Source: Neurospora intermedia
Taxonomy: Eukaryota > Ascomycota > Sordariomycetes > Sordariales > Sordariaceae
Length of the DNA stretch: 64,000 nucleotides
Reading direction: 5' to 3'
NCBI GenBank assembly: GCA_037102815.1
Contig: BTPP01000003.1
Span: forward strand, 620,001-684,000
In this document: one piece after another, positions 24,901 through 36,075 of the stretch
How positions within the stretch are numbered: the stretch's first letter is position 1
Layout of the letters: every line of letters starts with the position of its first letter
Made by a program: the position numbers and the translations under genes
Notes under the pieces: generated by a model
Databases searched by the model: none
What the model was told of the DNA's origin: nothing
Seen by the model: the letters and a program-made list of their open reading frames with translations, nothing else

Positions 24901-26095
24901 CGAGCAAACATAGTGCGGAAGTGGAAGGTGGAATAGTCTGATCAAGCACTGTTGTGCCATGTACACTGCACCCACGGAAAACGTTCTTCCCCGCTGCCCT
25001 GCCAAGGCTTTATAAGCTAGGTCGTATGTGGATCGTGCAGTGCTCTAGAATAACGTTGATGGTGCGCGTTCGGGGATCGGACATGCAAGGCGAAATCAAT
25101 CAAATTGTCCGAGACTGGTCAATGACTTCATAAACAACGGCTTTGTTACGCAGTCTGTAGGCGAAATTTACGTCCATACAAAAAAGAAGCGCTTGAAATT
25201 GAGTGATAATGGTAAGAGACTAGATAGATGCTAAGAAACAAACTTTTCTTGGACACTGATACTACCAAGCGTATCGGTATGATTATGCAGTACCTATAGG
25301 CCGATAGCAGTCAATGTTAAGGTCCTTCGCTGGAACTAGTACACTGGTAGCCGCTGTGTCATTGAATCCGAACACAGCAGGTATGTGTTATGTGTAATGT
25401 AATAGCAATTGCCGGTTCAGCCCTTTCCCGGAATTGAAAAGACTTTTGCTTATAAAAGCGAGTCAAGAGTGACGGAACCAAGTGGACCGGACTGGATTTA
25501 CCCAGTTCCTTCTTTGACACAGGTGTTCCGTCCCTTCAATGGGAGCGAAGAGAACTGAACCAATCAGCGGGTATCACCCGCACTATGGTCATTCTAGCCA
25601 CCGACAAGCCACAAGCGCCACCTTACTGATTACACACCAGCCACAGCTGTCAGAGCAAGTCTCGAACACACGTTCAGTTCTGCTCGGCTTGGAACCAGGC
25701 TTCAAGCTCCAATTTTGAAAGCTTTATCTTCAAATCAACCTATACGATCTCTCAACCTACATCTTACGACCCGACAGCGTTCGTATCATTAGCAACCGTG
25801 CACAACTCACGATAATTTTGATAGCGCTGGTTTCCTTTGCACAGAACCGCTGCACGAGCCCCGACTGTCGCTTTCAACGTTCGCGTTCTTGACCGAGCAA
25901 GACTAAGTAAGGTCTGCACCGCCTGCGACCTTGCGCTGATCGATTTCGCCGCCGCCATCTCGACACGAATTCGTCAGCTTTTTATAGTCATCGGCTCTCC
26001 GTCGTGAACGTTCAAACTCCAAAACGACATTCACTCCCGACCTCGCGCCTTCGTTCACCATCGTCCCAATAACGCCACCCCGCCGATCGTGAACC
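21905..26095. promoter_or_regulatory. 4.2-kb divergent intergenic region, hexosaminidase / NAB2
   Basis: Carries the hexosaminidase promoter (CCAAT plus TATA-like site at 22161-22174) and, on the right, a pyrimidine-rich leader of the Nab2 gene from about 25600. Open frames between 22200 and 25000 have no recognised domain, and no consistent splice pattern was found, so I call no gene. Confidence 0.5.
22161..22174 (-). promoter_or_regulatory. CCAAT/TATA-like promoter element
   Basis: On the minus strand CCAATATAAAAAAC lies about 260 bp upstream of the hexosaminidase ATG, combining a CCAAT pentamer with a TATAAAA box. Position and orientation fit a core promoter for that gene; this is inference from motif and position. 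Confidence 0.45.
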
Positions 26096-27721
26096 ATGGC
26101 CACCGAACTCACCACGGGCACCCCTCTAGCGGATGCCCTTAATAACGCCATCCAGGAGAAAATCGTGGAAGTGGGATGGGCTGGCAACACCACCGAAGCG
26201 GCCCCTATGGCCGAATACCTCGTCCTCATGCTGGCCAACGGCAAAACACAGGATGAAGTCGCTGCCGAGATCTCTGGCGACCTTCTCAGTCTGGGACCTG
26301 ACGACCCGACCGCATTGCACTTCGCTCAGTGGCTTTTTGAGCAACAAAATGCACTCATTCCACAGTTCAGCTCCGCACCTGAGCCCGTAGCCGACGAGCA
26401 GGGCGTGATGGATACGGCACAAGACAATTCAATGGGCGACTTTAACATGGACGTCACAACAGACGGTTCTGGCAATGAGCTTAACGCGTATGTCACTTCT
26501 CCATCAACCCTCTCCAGGCCTGGTACCCTGCTAACATTGCAAAGTCCCACTGGACCCAAGGCCATGCGGAACGGAAGCGGCAACGGCATGCGCGGTGGAC
26601 GGGAAAAGCGTATCATGGGCCAGATCAACCGTGCCATGGACAGGACCCACGACCCCAACGCTGCTCTGCATCGCGTTCGCGGCCAGTCTGGAAACGAGAG
26701 GATAGCGCGAGGCCCTCCTACAGGCCCGAGAATGGGCGTCGGAAGACAGCCACGTACGACGAACACACGTGTTGCCAGCATCGCGCAAGGATTGGCGAAC
26801 ATGGGCGGCCCTGCCGGCCCTGGTGCTATGGGGCCGATGAACCCGATGAACGGCATGAATGGTATGGGCGGATTTGGCCAGCCGGACATTATGGCGATCA
26901 TGGAACAACAAAGGCACATGTTGCAACAGATGCAGATGATGATGCAACAAAGTGGTGTTGCTCCCAATGGTCACGGTCCCCATGGACATGGTCGCGGTCA
27001 CGGACGTCCGCTATATGAACGCACGAGCCGGCCAAACTTCCGCCGTGGTGGGGGCTTTCAAGCTGGCGGCCACCAACACCCACAGAGCTCGGATGCTAGT
27101 CAAGGCGACGCTGCTCAACAAGGTCAGCAGGCCGGCGAAGATGTCGATATGGTGCAAGCAAAGCGCGAGCCCCCGAATCCCGAAGAGACGGTCTGCAAGT
27201 TCAACCTTCGCTGTTCTAACCGCGATTGCAAGTTTGCCCACCAGTCTCCGGCGGCGCCGCCTAATATCACAATCGACGTGAAGGATGTCTGCAGCTTCGG
27301 AGCGGCTTGCAAGAATCATAAGTGTGTCGGCCGCCACCCATCGCCGGCGATCAAGGCGGCGCATCAGAGGGAAATGGACTGCAAGTTCTTCCCCAACTGT
27401 ACCAATCCTCACTGCCCATTCAAGCACCCCAGCATGCCTCCCTGCCGAAACGGCGGCGAATGCAAGGTGCCTGGATGCAAGTTCACCCACGTCAAGACGC
27501 CTTGCAAATTCCACCCGTGCACCAATCGATTCTGCCCATTCTCTCATGAAGAGGGTCAACGCGGTACATTCCAGGATAAGGTCTGGGTAGCCGGTGAAGG
27601 AGGCGAGCAACAGCACGTAAGCGAAAGGAAATTTGTGGATGAGAACGCCCCCGAAGACGTGGTCTTGCCCGGGTCTGAGGATCAACAAGCGGACGCCAAC
27701 ATGCCCGAGGTTGTCGTGTGA
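26096..27721 (+). CDS. NAB2: Nab2-like nuclear poly(A)-RNA-binding CCCH zinc-finger protein
   Basis: Binds poly(A) tails in the nucleus, controls tail length and helps export mRNA. Predicted spliced exons are 26096-26487 and 26545-27721, 522 residues. The N-terminal domain (about 1-95) matches the helical Nab2 PWI-like fold (LADALNNAIQEKIVEVGW, LANGKTQDEVAAEIS). A Gly/Met/Asn-rich and glutamine-rich middle follows, with an RG-type patch (RTSRPNFRRGGG). Five CCCH fingers of the form C-x(4-5)-C-x4-C-x3-H lie at about residues 348-465. The 57-nt intron has good signals (GTATGT donor, GCTAACA branch site, AAG acceptor), is a multiple of three and has no in-frame stop, so the unspliced message would encode a 541-residue form. 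The ATG context ACCATGG is strong. Confidence 0.9.
   Translation: MATELTTGTPLADALNNAIQEKIVEVGWAGNTTEAAPMAEYLVLMLANGKTQDEVAAEISGDLLSLGPDDPTALHFAQWLFEQQNALIPQFSSAPEPVADEQGVMDTAQDNSMGDFNMDVTTDGSGNELNAYVTSPSTLSRPGTLLTLQSPTGPKAMRNGSGNGMRGGREKRIMGQINRAMDRTHDPNAALHRVRGQSGNERIARGPPTGPRMGVGRQPRTTNTRVASIAQGLANMGGPAGPGAMGPMNPMNGMNGMGGFGQPDIMAIMEQQRHMLQQMQMMMQQSGVAPNGHGPHGHGRGHGRPLYERTSRPNFRRGGGFQAGGHQHPQSSDASQGDAAQQGQQAGEDVDMVQAKREPPNPEETVCKFNLRCSNRDCKFAHQSPAAPPNITIDVKDVCSFGAACKNHKCVGRHPSPAIKAAHQREMDCKFFPNCTNPHCPFKHPSMPPCRNGGECKVPGCKFTHVKTPCKFHPCTNRFCPFSHEEGQRGTFQDKVWVAGEGGEQQHVSERKFVDENAPEDVVLPGSEDQQADANMPEVVV
26488..26544 (+). other. 57-nt frame-preserving intron of the NAB2-like gene
   Basis: GTATGT donor at 26488, branch-site match GCTAACA at about 26530, AAG acceptor ending at 26544. 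It splits an alanine codon in phase 2. Length is 19 codons without a stop. Confidence 0.75.
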
Positions 27722-28766
27722 GTGAGGGGGTAAAGCAAGGGAAAAGGTGGGATTGTTTAAGGCATGTGCCTTTCAGGAGATATGTGGCACTTGTGCAGGC
27801 AGGGAAATGGACCAGAAGGACTTGGCTGGGATTCAGGAAGGTGTTTTGGTCCTGTATTATATCACTGGGATGTGTGGGTCAAAGACTGGATGCTTAGATT
27901 TATTCATGATTGCTGTCCAAGTGGCGTTCCGGCAGGAAGGGGTTAGCATACAATTGGAATCCAAGGAAGGCGTCGACTTCGTCTACATGTTTTCTATACT
28001 GAGTAGGGTGTTCTATATTGGAGGAGGGTATACCTATGGCACTGGAAGGGAACAAAGGAATTGGTCCCCGTAGCGTAGCGGCATTTGCAAAATTTTGGCC
28101 AATAGCTACAAACATTATACTCTAATTTATTACAGCCCTTCTTGCTGGGGCGAGTCTGTCGATTTTACGTGTGATATCCTGTGATGACCCGGCCACGACC
28201 GGCTTGCCCGGAAGTTGGAACGGTGGTTGTGGCATCACCATGACCGGCGGGAACGGCTCAACCCCGGCTTGGTCTGCCGTGGCTCGACCTGTCAGGCCAC
28301 TCGAAACACATTAGCGTGCCGAAGAGGGGTAGCCTTGCCGGAAGCCAATTCTTGTAGATTTTTGAAACTGGATCTGTCCACCCCGCACCATCGGTTCATT
28401 CTCCAACAATATCTTTTTTCTTTTTTTCCTTGTTTTTTTCTTGTTTTTTTCTTCTCCAAACTGCTTGTCAAAATCTCTTCACGGCTGGGGATTCAGTTGT
28501 GCGTTCCAAGAACTTGGGCGGACAAACACATACGCAGATTAGTCCACCAAGATCGGATAGCAGTACAAGGTCCCTTGCATGCTGTGCTTCACATGCATGG
28601 TGGCCCCTTGTTCTTCCCGTTAACAAAAACCTAATTTCAACTCTTCGGCCCGGCGACATCATCAACACTTGTCGGCGATAACAGCCTCCTACATATCTAA
28701 CCCGAAGCCAACACGGCGCGCCATCGAAGGGCGCGGCATGCGGATCACGAAGTCCTCAAATTTCTC
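27722..28766. other. intergenic between tandem genes
   Basis: 3' flank of the Nab2-like gene and promoter of the heme-pathway gene. A T-rich stretch lies at 28408-28455. I see no gene here. Confidence 0.55.
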
Positions 28767-30950
28767 ATGATGTACAATACCAGTCAGCGCTGTCTGGCGC
28801 GCAACACGCGACGATGCGTCAGCAGCAAGTGGGCGCAACCAGCAAGCCTATCGACTTCACGGCTCGCAAGCACTTGTGCTTTTGGCTCCCCCGTAACCAC
28901 CAAAAAGAGGCGCAATGCAACCTCCTACGCCCTCTCCGCCACCGGCAAGACTCGATCCTACTTGACGTCGGTAACGCCACCAAAACCAGAGACCCCGAGG
29001 GATATCGCGATCCTGGGAGGTGGTCTGACCGGCTTGGCCACTGCCTTCTTCACTCGCATCTACAACCCCCATGCACGTATCACCGTCTATGAGGCGTCCA
29101 ATAGGCTCGGCGGATGGATTGATACGGAGGAAGTCGAGGTCACAACCCCGTCAGGCGAAAAGGGCAAGGTCCTATTCCAGCGCGGTGGCCGCATGCTCAA
29201 GACGATGAACGACAAGCCCAAGTACGATGATCTGGTCTTCTGGAAGTTAGTATGTACAGCCTCTGCTGGACGCCGGTATGTACTCGGTAGCTCCCTGGGC
29301 TGGATTGTCTTGGCTAATCTCCTTTGATTTTGTTTGCCAATAGGTGAGCGCACTCGAGCTGGAAAACGAACTCCAAGTTAGGAGCAAAGACGAGCCTTTG
29401 GGCAACTATATCTATTACCCCGATCATCTAGTTGCCATGCCGCAGCCCATCTTTGACCGGAATCGACCTATCGATTCGGCAGATTCGATCTTCAAAACGG
29501 TGAAAACGCTCTTAGACGAGCCCATTTTCAAGGGTGCAGTTCCGGCCGCTATGAAGTACTTTTTCAGGGGCGGGCGCAAATTGACGCTCAAAGACGGAGA
29601 AGATCTATCGGTCGGCGAGTTCTTCGGGCGCGCTACGGGAAATCGTGAGCTGATTGACAACACCCTCGGCGCTTTGATGCACGGCGTATGGGGCGGCGAT
29701 CTATGGAATCTCAGTATGCAGAGCGGCCTGTTCTCCAAGACGACTTTACCGAGCCCTGAAAAGGGTAAAATCTGGTATCCAAGGGAGGATGAAGAATTGA
29801 GGGATAGGATGTTCAGGCTCCACTCCCATGCCAACGAGATGCTTCGCAATTTGATGGCCAAGGGAGAGAACTCGGAATATATCTGGTTCAAGAAGGGCTT
29901 TAGCACCCTGACGGACGCGCTCATACGGGTCTTGAAGCAGTTGGGGGTCACTTTCAAACTCAACGATCCTGTGCAATCCATCTCTCTTCACCCATCCGAA
30001 AGGATAGCGGTACGTCTTCTCTTTTGTTATTTTTCTTTCCCTTCTCTGTCTTGGGGGAGGGGGGAAAAGCTTCTGCTGCTTCGATCAGGCTGATCATGGG
30101 CCAGTATTATGCCATACAATTTACTAACTCTTGACGTCAGATAAAATCCACCAAAACTGTTCAAAACGCATTATACGACAAGGTTGTGTCAACAATCTAC
30201 GCAAAGACACTAGCCGGGCTCACCGTCAACAAGCTTCCCTCCCTAGCCCGCTCGACCGCCGTCACTATTCGAGTTGTCAACATCTGGTACCCAACCCCCA
30301 ACCTCAACGCACCATTCAATGGTATCGGCTATCTTATCCCCTCAACCACGCCCCACAACGAGGAGGGTGTCCTCGGCGTGCTCTTCGACTCGGATCGCGA
30401 GCACCGCGGCCGCAACTACGGCGGCGACACCGTTCCCGGCACCAAGTTCACCGTCATGATGGGCGGCCACTACTGGGACACCGAGCCCTCCTACATGTAC
30501 GATGAGAACAAGTGCATCGCCATGGCCAAGGCCGCGGTGGAGCGGCACCTGATGATCTCCGAGTCCGACGCCGCCGGCGCCGTGGCCATCACCAAGCTCT
30601 GCCAGAACTGCATCCCCCAACACACGGTCGGCCACCGCGAGCGCATGGTGAACGCGCACCACGAGCTTCTGCGGGCCTTCAAAGGCAACCTTGCCGTAGT
30701 AGGCGGGTCGTATCAGACGCCCGGGATCAACAGCGCGCTGCGCGGTGCTGCGGACATTGCTTTCCAGATGTCGGGTGGGTTCTGGGGCAATTATGCCGGG
30801 GAGACGGTCGGGAAGACGGGTCTGCAGCGGTTTGTTAGGCCGATGTCAGATTCTTGGAGACAGGCGGAGAAGGGGGACAAGCGAGCGTTCCCGTTGAAGT
30901 TTGGGCACCCGCCCCTTCCAGAATGGTATGAAGAGGGAAGGGACGATTAG
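28767..30950 (+). CDS. HEM14: protoporphyrinogen oxidase, mitochondrial
   Basis: FAD enzyme of the inner mitochondrial membrane that oxidises protoporphyrinogen IX to protoporphyrin IX, the step before iron insertion in heme synthesis. Three exons: 28767-29249, 29344-30009, 30141-30950, 652 residues; both introns are in phase 0. The first 75 residues are rich in Arg, Ser and Ala with few acidic residues, as in a mitochondrial presequence. The FAD dinucleotide-binding loop is IAILGGGLTGLATAFF (residues 84-89 for GGGLTG). EASNRLGGW and the RGGRMLK segment follow, and the C-terminal FAD segment is AVVGGSYQTPGINSALRGA. Two ATGs stand side by side (28767 and 28770); either may start. The acceptor of intron 2 overlaps a TGACGTCA palindrome. 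P450 and other heme proteins depend on this pathway, but no operon-like link is implied. Confidence 0.95.
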
Positions 30951-32151
30951 GTTTACTGCCGTAGTAGTGAGGACATGACCGTATGGGCAACGCAATAGAA
31001 GTAGGTGAGAAAATTTGTGAAAAGAGTTAGAATACTCAGTGTATAGTCCAGATAGTGTAAGGGGGTTAAGCTATCCTACCTACTTTACTTACCCGTGAGG
31101 AATGGGGATAGACCTGAAACTGGGGCAGAAAAAGTTTGTGTGCAATGAAAACGGACCAGTGTCTTGGTTTCATACCCGTTCTTAACTCTCATGCTGTCTA
31201 TTGAATTCTTTTCAGTAAACGGTCAAACGTCCCGTGTCAGTCACCCAAAGAACCTGTGGAGGTTATACATCCTATTTGCCCGTTGGTTTTCGGTGGTCAC
31301 CTCATGCTACCTGACTTGGTGGTCGCTCATAAATCATATAGAAAGAGCATTTGTGAACAAATCCCGCGGATCGGTCCCAGCATGAAATGTGCAGACTCGC
31401 GAAAGTTCCCAATAACCACTTGTCAACTTTTCTGTTATCTTTCGATTTCCTCTACGAGCCGTATTTATTTCGGGTTTTCTGTTGAAGTTGACTACCCAGG
31501 CGATGCTACACCTCCCAACACTCGCTTGTTCCGTAATTGACCTTTAGTTCACAAGTGGCCCACCTCGACGTAATTCTGATCGTATCGTAATATGTATGTA
31601 TGTATGAACGGTCAGCACCATTGTGTTTCTTTTTGAGTGAAATCACCAACAAAAACTGGATGATGTGTATGGGTTTCATGCTGGCTGGCTGGTTGGCTGG
31701 CTAACGCTCTTCCACTAAACGCGCCATACTTGCTTTCCTTCTTTAAACCTCCTTCTCAGTCTCTCAGCACCCTTCTCCAACCAGTGTCACCTCCCATTGC
31801 TCAGAGCAAGTATGTATATAGAAGGGACATCTTTCCTATAAGTTCTCAACTCCCTCCGTATTCCCTTTTCCCCCTTTCCCCCTTCGCTCCAGATGCGTAT
31901 TTAAAAGAAAGGATCAGTCGATACGGGTTCAGTTAGACTTCGCTTTCCTTTTGTGTTTTTTTCCTTCCCTGTGTAATTTTTTTTTTCGATGTTTTTTTTA
32001 TATTTTTTTCTTTTATTAAACGTGTCCTCGCTCCATGAATACCCCATAACAACTAGTACAACTACGATTTATGTACATTCACTGTCACCATCCGGATTTC
32101 CTTTTTGTTGTTCGCTTGACCGCTGAATGGCTATATAAGGTTTCCTTACAT
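30951..32151. other. intergenic between convergent genes
   Basis: 3' flanks of HEM14 and MED14. It contains a CTGG-type tandem at about 31678-31703, an ATGT tandem near 31590-31605, and a strongly T-rich tract at about 31950-32020 (A-rich on the MED14 strand, just past its stop). No gene seen. Confidence 0.6.
31678..31703. repeat. CTGG/TTGG short tandem repeat
   Basis: About six imperfect CTGG units in the HEM14/MED14 3' intergenic region. Confidence 0.8.
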
Positions 32152-35100
32152 CTAATCGATGACTACTACAGGGGCATTCTTCCCGCCCATCCCGCCACCA
32201 GCACCACCACCACCGTGACCCGGCTGTCCCTGCGGCACGCCCTGAGGACCTGCTTGGCCGTGAACGGGTCTCTGGCCTTGTGGGCCCTGACCTTGCTGTT
32301 GGGCATGTTGTTGAGCGGCCTGCTGCTGTTGCTGTTGTTGCATTCGCTGCATCGCTTGTGCCTGTTGCTGGATCTGATATCGCTGTTGCTGCTGCTGTGC
32401 CTGGGTTTGAGGGCCTGACTGCCGCTGTTGTGGTGGCTGGCCGGGATGTGCACGGTTGACGAATGTGTTGTTGTTGTTGCTGCTGTTGTTGGCGCGGGCT
32501 TGTGCCTGGCGCTGAGCTTGAAGCTGAGCAACCTGAGCTTGCTGGAGTTGGACCTGAGTGTGGAGCTGAGGCTGAGGCTGAGGTTGAGCTTGCGGTTGGT
32601 TTACGTTCCGATGCTGCTGTTGTGGTTGGGATGGCGTAGGTGGTTGCTGCTTCGGCCGTTGCGGTGGCATTCCCTGTGCAGCCTGTGCAGCTACTAGCTC
32701 CTGGGGTGTTTTCTGTGGTCCTTGTTGAAGATCCTGTGTTCCACCTCCTGGATGCGGGCTGGTGCCGGGCGGTGGTGGAAGTGTACCGACCAGCGACTTC
32801 ACCGATTCGCTGATAGACCATAACAGTGTTTCAATGCCAACCTTTGGGTCAGCAGCGGCGCTGGTACCGAAGGTCTTCCTTCCGTCGCCGTGGGCGTGCC
32901 ATACCGACCGCTGGAGGAGTGTGTCAAACTCGTCCTGCGGAGCGTTAAGAGATCGTTCGTGCCCCTTTTCATCAGTGCGCTTGACGTGCCACAGCAATCT
33001 ACCTTTGCGACCCATGGTCTTGATATCAAGACACAGCAGTCGCCGAGCAGTCGGAGCAGGGAGTGTAAACCTAACCGTTACCCACTCCGCCGCTTTGACC
33101 ACGATCGCCACATTGCCTGCGTTCTTCGCCGCAATGCTTTCCCACTCGTCCTCAATTCTGTCCAACACTCTGTACAGCGGCAGAGAAAACGGTAGGTAAG
33201 AAGGAAGGAGCTCGGTCTTGGTGGACTGTGCCATATCTTGCAACATATCTAACGCGCGGATATGCGGGTTTCCCTTCTCGAGAGTAAGGACAACCTTGGC
33301 ATCTTTAGGAAGGTCTAGGTGTACGTTCCATGAACGAGGACCTTGTGAGGGACCAACAACAGGTTCTGCTGGGTCATTGCTGTAGGTAAAAACAACCTCG
33401 CGGAGCGCAACACTCTGAGGAATGGCGTTACTACCAGCCAGTCTTATGGCCTCAACAAACTCCATCAAGCGTTCCAGGGCCTGTACGCGATCGGCGAGTA
33501 AATCGACGACGGGAGTACCCATATCCGCCCGCAACTTAAGCGAGAACTGGCCGGTACGATGGTTGTACACCACGTCGTGGTCTACATTTCCGCGGAGAGA
33601 CTTGAACTTGTTCCTGTCAATCACGGTTAATCTAGCCTCTGCTCGAATTCTAGCTGGCGTATCACGCCGGATCTGAGAGGCCGGGGCATCTGCTGGGCCC
33701 TCTTCGTCACCTGTGTGACTCCGAACTCCCTTAAAGATGATAGGTACGAAGTCCTTTGCCCATGTCAAGGTACGGCTACTGGATCCAGGACGTTGTTGAA
33801 GCATTTCCGACAGCCGCACATAAATCGTAGGCAGCCTAACCTGGGGCGGTAGGCTGTGGTTCGGCAGCTCGAGTGCGGTGTGTGATTTCTTGAGCGTGTG
33901 TAGCTTGCGAAGATCGGTGATGTGTGAAATCATGCCAGCAGCGTAGACGGACAAATTTCGGAAGAAGGTGTCGGACAACGTTAGTTGGTTGGAGGTCATG
34001 GGCATTTTGGTGAATAGCCTCAGGCGGCCGGCGGGGAAGTTAGGTTTTGGTGGTGAACTATTCAGGGTTAGTCCATCATCAATCATTGAGCTTATCTGAC
34101 GAGGGTTAGACTCACAGGTCAACTAGCCACCACTGGTCACCACCAAGACTCATGCTTATCATGACAAACCATTGTCGTGTCATCCAGTTTGCCTTCCGGA
34201 GCCAAACTGCCTTGAAAGCTTCCCGAGATCCTGAAGCATCCGAGTAGACGATAGCCTTCGTCTCTTCCTGAGTAATTGGCGGACGGCAAACAAACCAGCC
34301 TATACTCCTTACACGGCTGTTGAGATCTTTGACTGTATGGTCAAATCTTAGTTGTTCCATAAGGTTTGCGCCTTCTTCTGCCACATTGGAACTGGTATTC
34401 AGCTTCATTTGTCCCTTCAAGAAGACCGGGGACCGCGGGAACATTGTAAAGAAGCCCGTCAATGGTTCGATCTTGATGACAGCCTTGTCATTGTCGAATA
34501 ATTGTACGGCCAAAGAAGAATTCTGCGGCTCCTCCTTTGAAATCTCCAGGTCAAGTCTTGCATGCTTCTGTGCAAACCGAGGTTTGCTGAGGAGCTTGCT
34601 AGATATGGATGTGAGTATGTATTCGACGTGACTTGCAATAACCGCCGTCAAAAGCTTTTCCGCGGAGATAGTCTCAACATTGAGCGGTATGTCAAAATCT
34701 TTGACTTCCTTGTTGTCGCGAAACCAACGTAGGCTGATGTAACTTGAAGGCTTCGAATCAAGGTCTCCTTCAACGCCCTTTCCGCTCCATACCCCTATCA
34801 GAACCCAGCTCTTGGCAGTTTGCGAAGAAGGACCCTCCAGACCGTGCGGAGGCTTGAGCCAGTACTGGATAGACATGGCACGGTTGAGTTTCTCGACCTT
34901 CAGGGTATCAACCCACCTGCCCATGGCGAGTTCCGTTGCCTGGCGACGGAACTCAATAATCTTCTGAGTTAACACGAATTCATGAAGATAATTATAGCAC
35001 CCAGCCAAGCCCTGATCGCCCAGGATTGTATTGACTTTGTTCTCGAGGAATGTGCGCACACCATGCGACAGCTCTGCCGGAGCAGGGGTGAAAAGAAAAC

Positions 35101-36075
35101 GGAAGTCGATGAACCAAAATTGCTGCTCAAAGTCCTCATCTCCAATTGTCAGGTCGACTTCAAACTCTCCCTTCACTTTGAACGTGACCCTGCCGTTCGC
35201 GATGTTGTAGTCTCGAAAAGCGGCCGGTAGCTTTTCGTGTTCGTCGAAGGTGAGTCGTACGCTGAGCATGGTATTGATGTTGTCGATAAACGCCTCTTTC
35301 TCCTCCCACGTTATAGGAGGGGGCTCGATGTATCCCAACTAACGTTGTCAGAACATCAAACTACAGAGCATGATCTGGGCCATCAACTTACCTCGGGCAT
35401 CCAGGGCGCTTGACCAGTTGTCAGGACTTCCAGGGCCGTCTTCAAATCTGGGCCCGGCACTTTCGCCCAGTGAAGATCCTGCTTCATCCTGATCAACTCC
35501 CAGAAGAGTTCCTGGTAGTGGGCCTGTTTGGTCAACAAATGTACCCTGATGTCAATCAGGGCTCCAACCTGAGCTGCCTTTTTGCTCCATTCGGTGATAA
35601 CAAGGGTCTTGACCCATTTTGAATGCATATCCTGAAGGAAATTGAGTAAGTGAACCTTCTTTTCGAGGCTTTCCTGCGATGTGTCGTGATTGTCCGCGGA
35701 TTGGTGATTGGTCGTGCCATTCATGGCGCTTTGTGGCAGGGGTTTGGACGCAAGATATGCGATCTCGTCTTGCAACTTCGTGTGAGTCCACTGCGACAAT
35801 CTGGTAAGGAGCAGGCTTAGAGGCATGATATCCGCGGTGATGTGTTGGATTTCGTCAGGCAGATCGTTGAATTTAGAGCCGCCAGGCGTTTGGCTGTCCA
35901 CATCCATGAAGGAGGCACCTCCGCCGTTCATCATGACTGAGGAGCCCGACATGTTTGCGTGAGCTTTGCCCTTATCTGGCGAGCCCTCCCGCTTAGCCAC
36001 GCCTCCATTGACGCCGTTCGTCCACGAATTTCTGTCGTGATGGGTGCGCACTCCGTTCATATGTCCGTTTTCCAT
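32152..36075 (-). CDS. MED14: Mediator complex subunit 14 (Rgr1)
   Basis: Backbone subunit of Mediator that joins head, middle and tail modules and is needed for RNA polymerase II transcription. Three exons: 36075-35392, 35338-34116, 34057-32152, 1270 residues; junctions are in phase 0 and 2 and all are GT-AG. The N-terminus is a disordered Asn/Gly/Ser stretch to about residue 70. The conserved Med14 domain starts at FNDLPDEIQHITADIMPLSLLL and continues through LLNFLQDMHSKWVKTLVITEWSKKA and GYIEPPPITWEEKEAFIDNIN. The middle (RAMSIQYWLKP, WLVDLSPPKPNF) is family-like. The last 200 residues are glutamine-rich with proline, histidine and asparagine. The CTG/TTG-rich plus strand at 32270-32700 reflects this and could vary in length. 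Confidence 0.95.
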
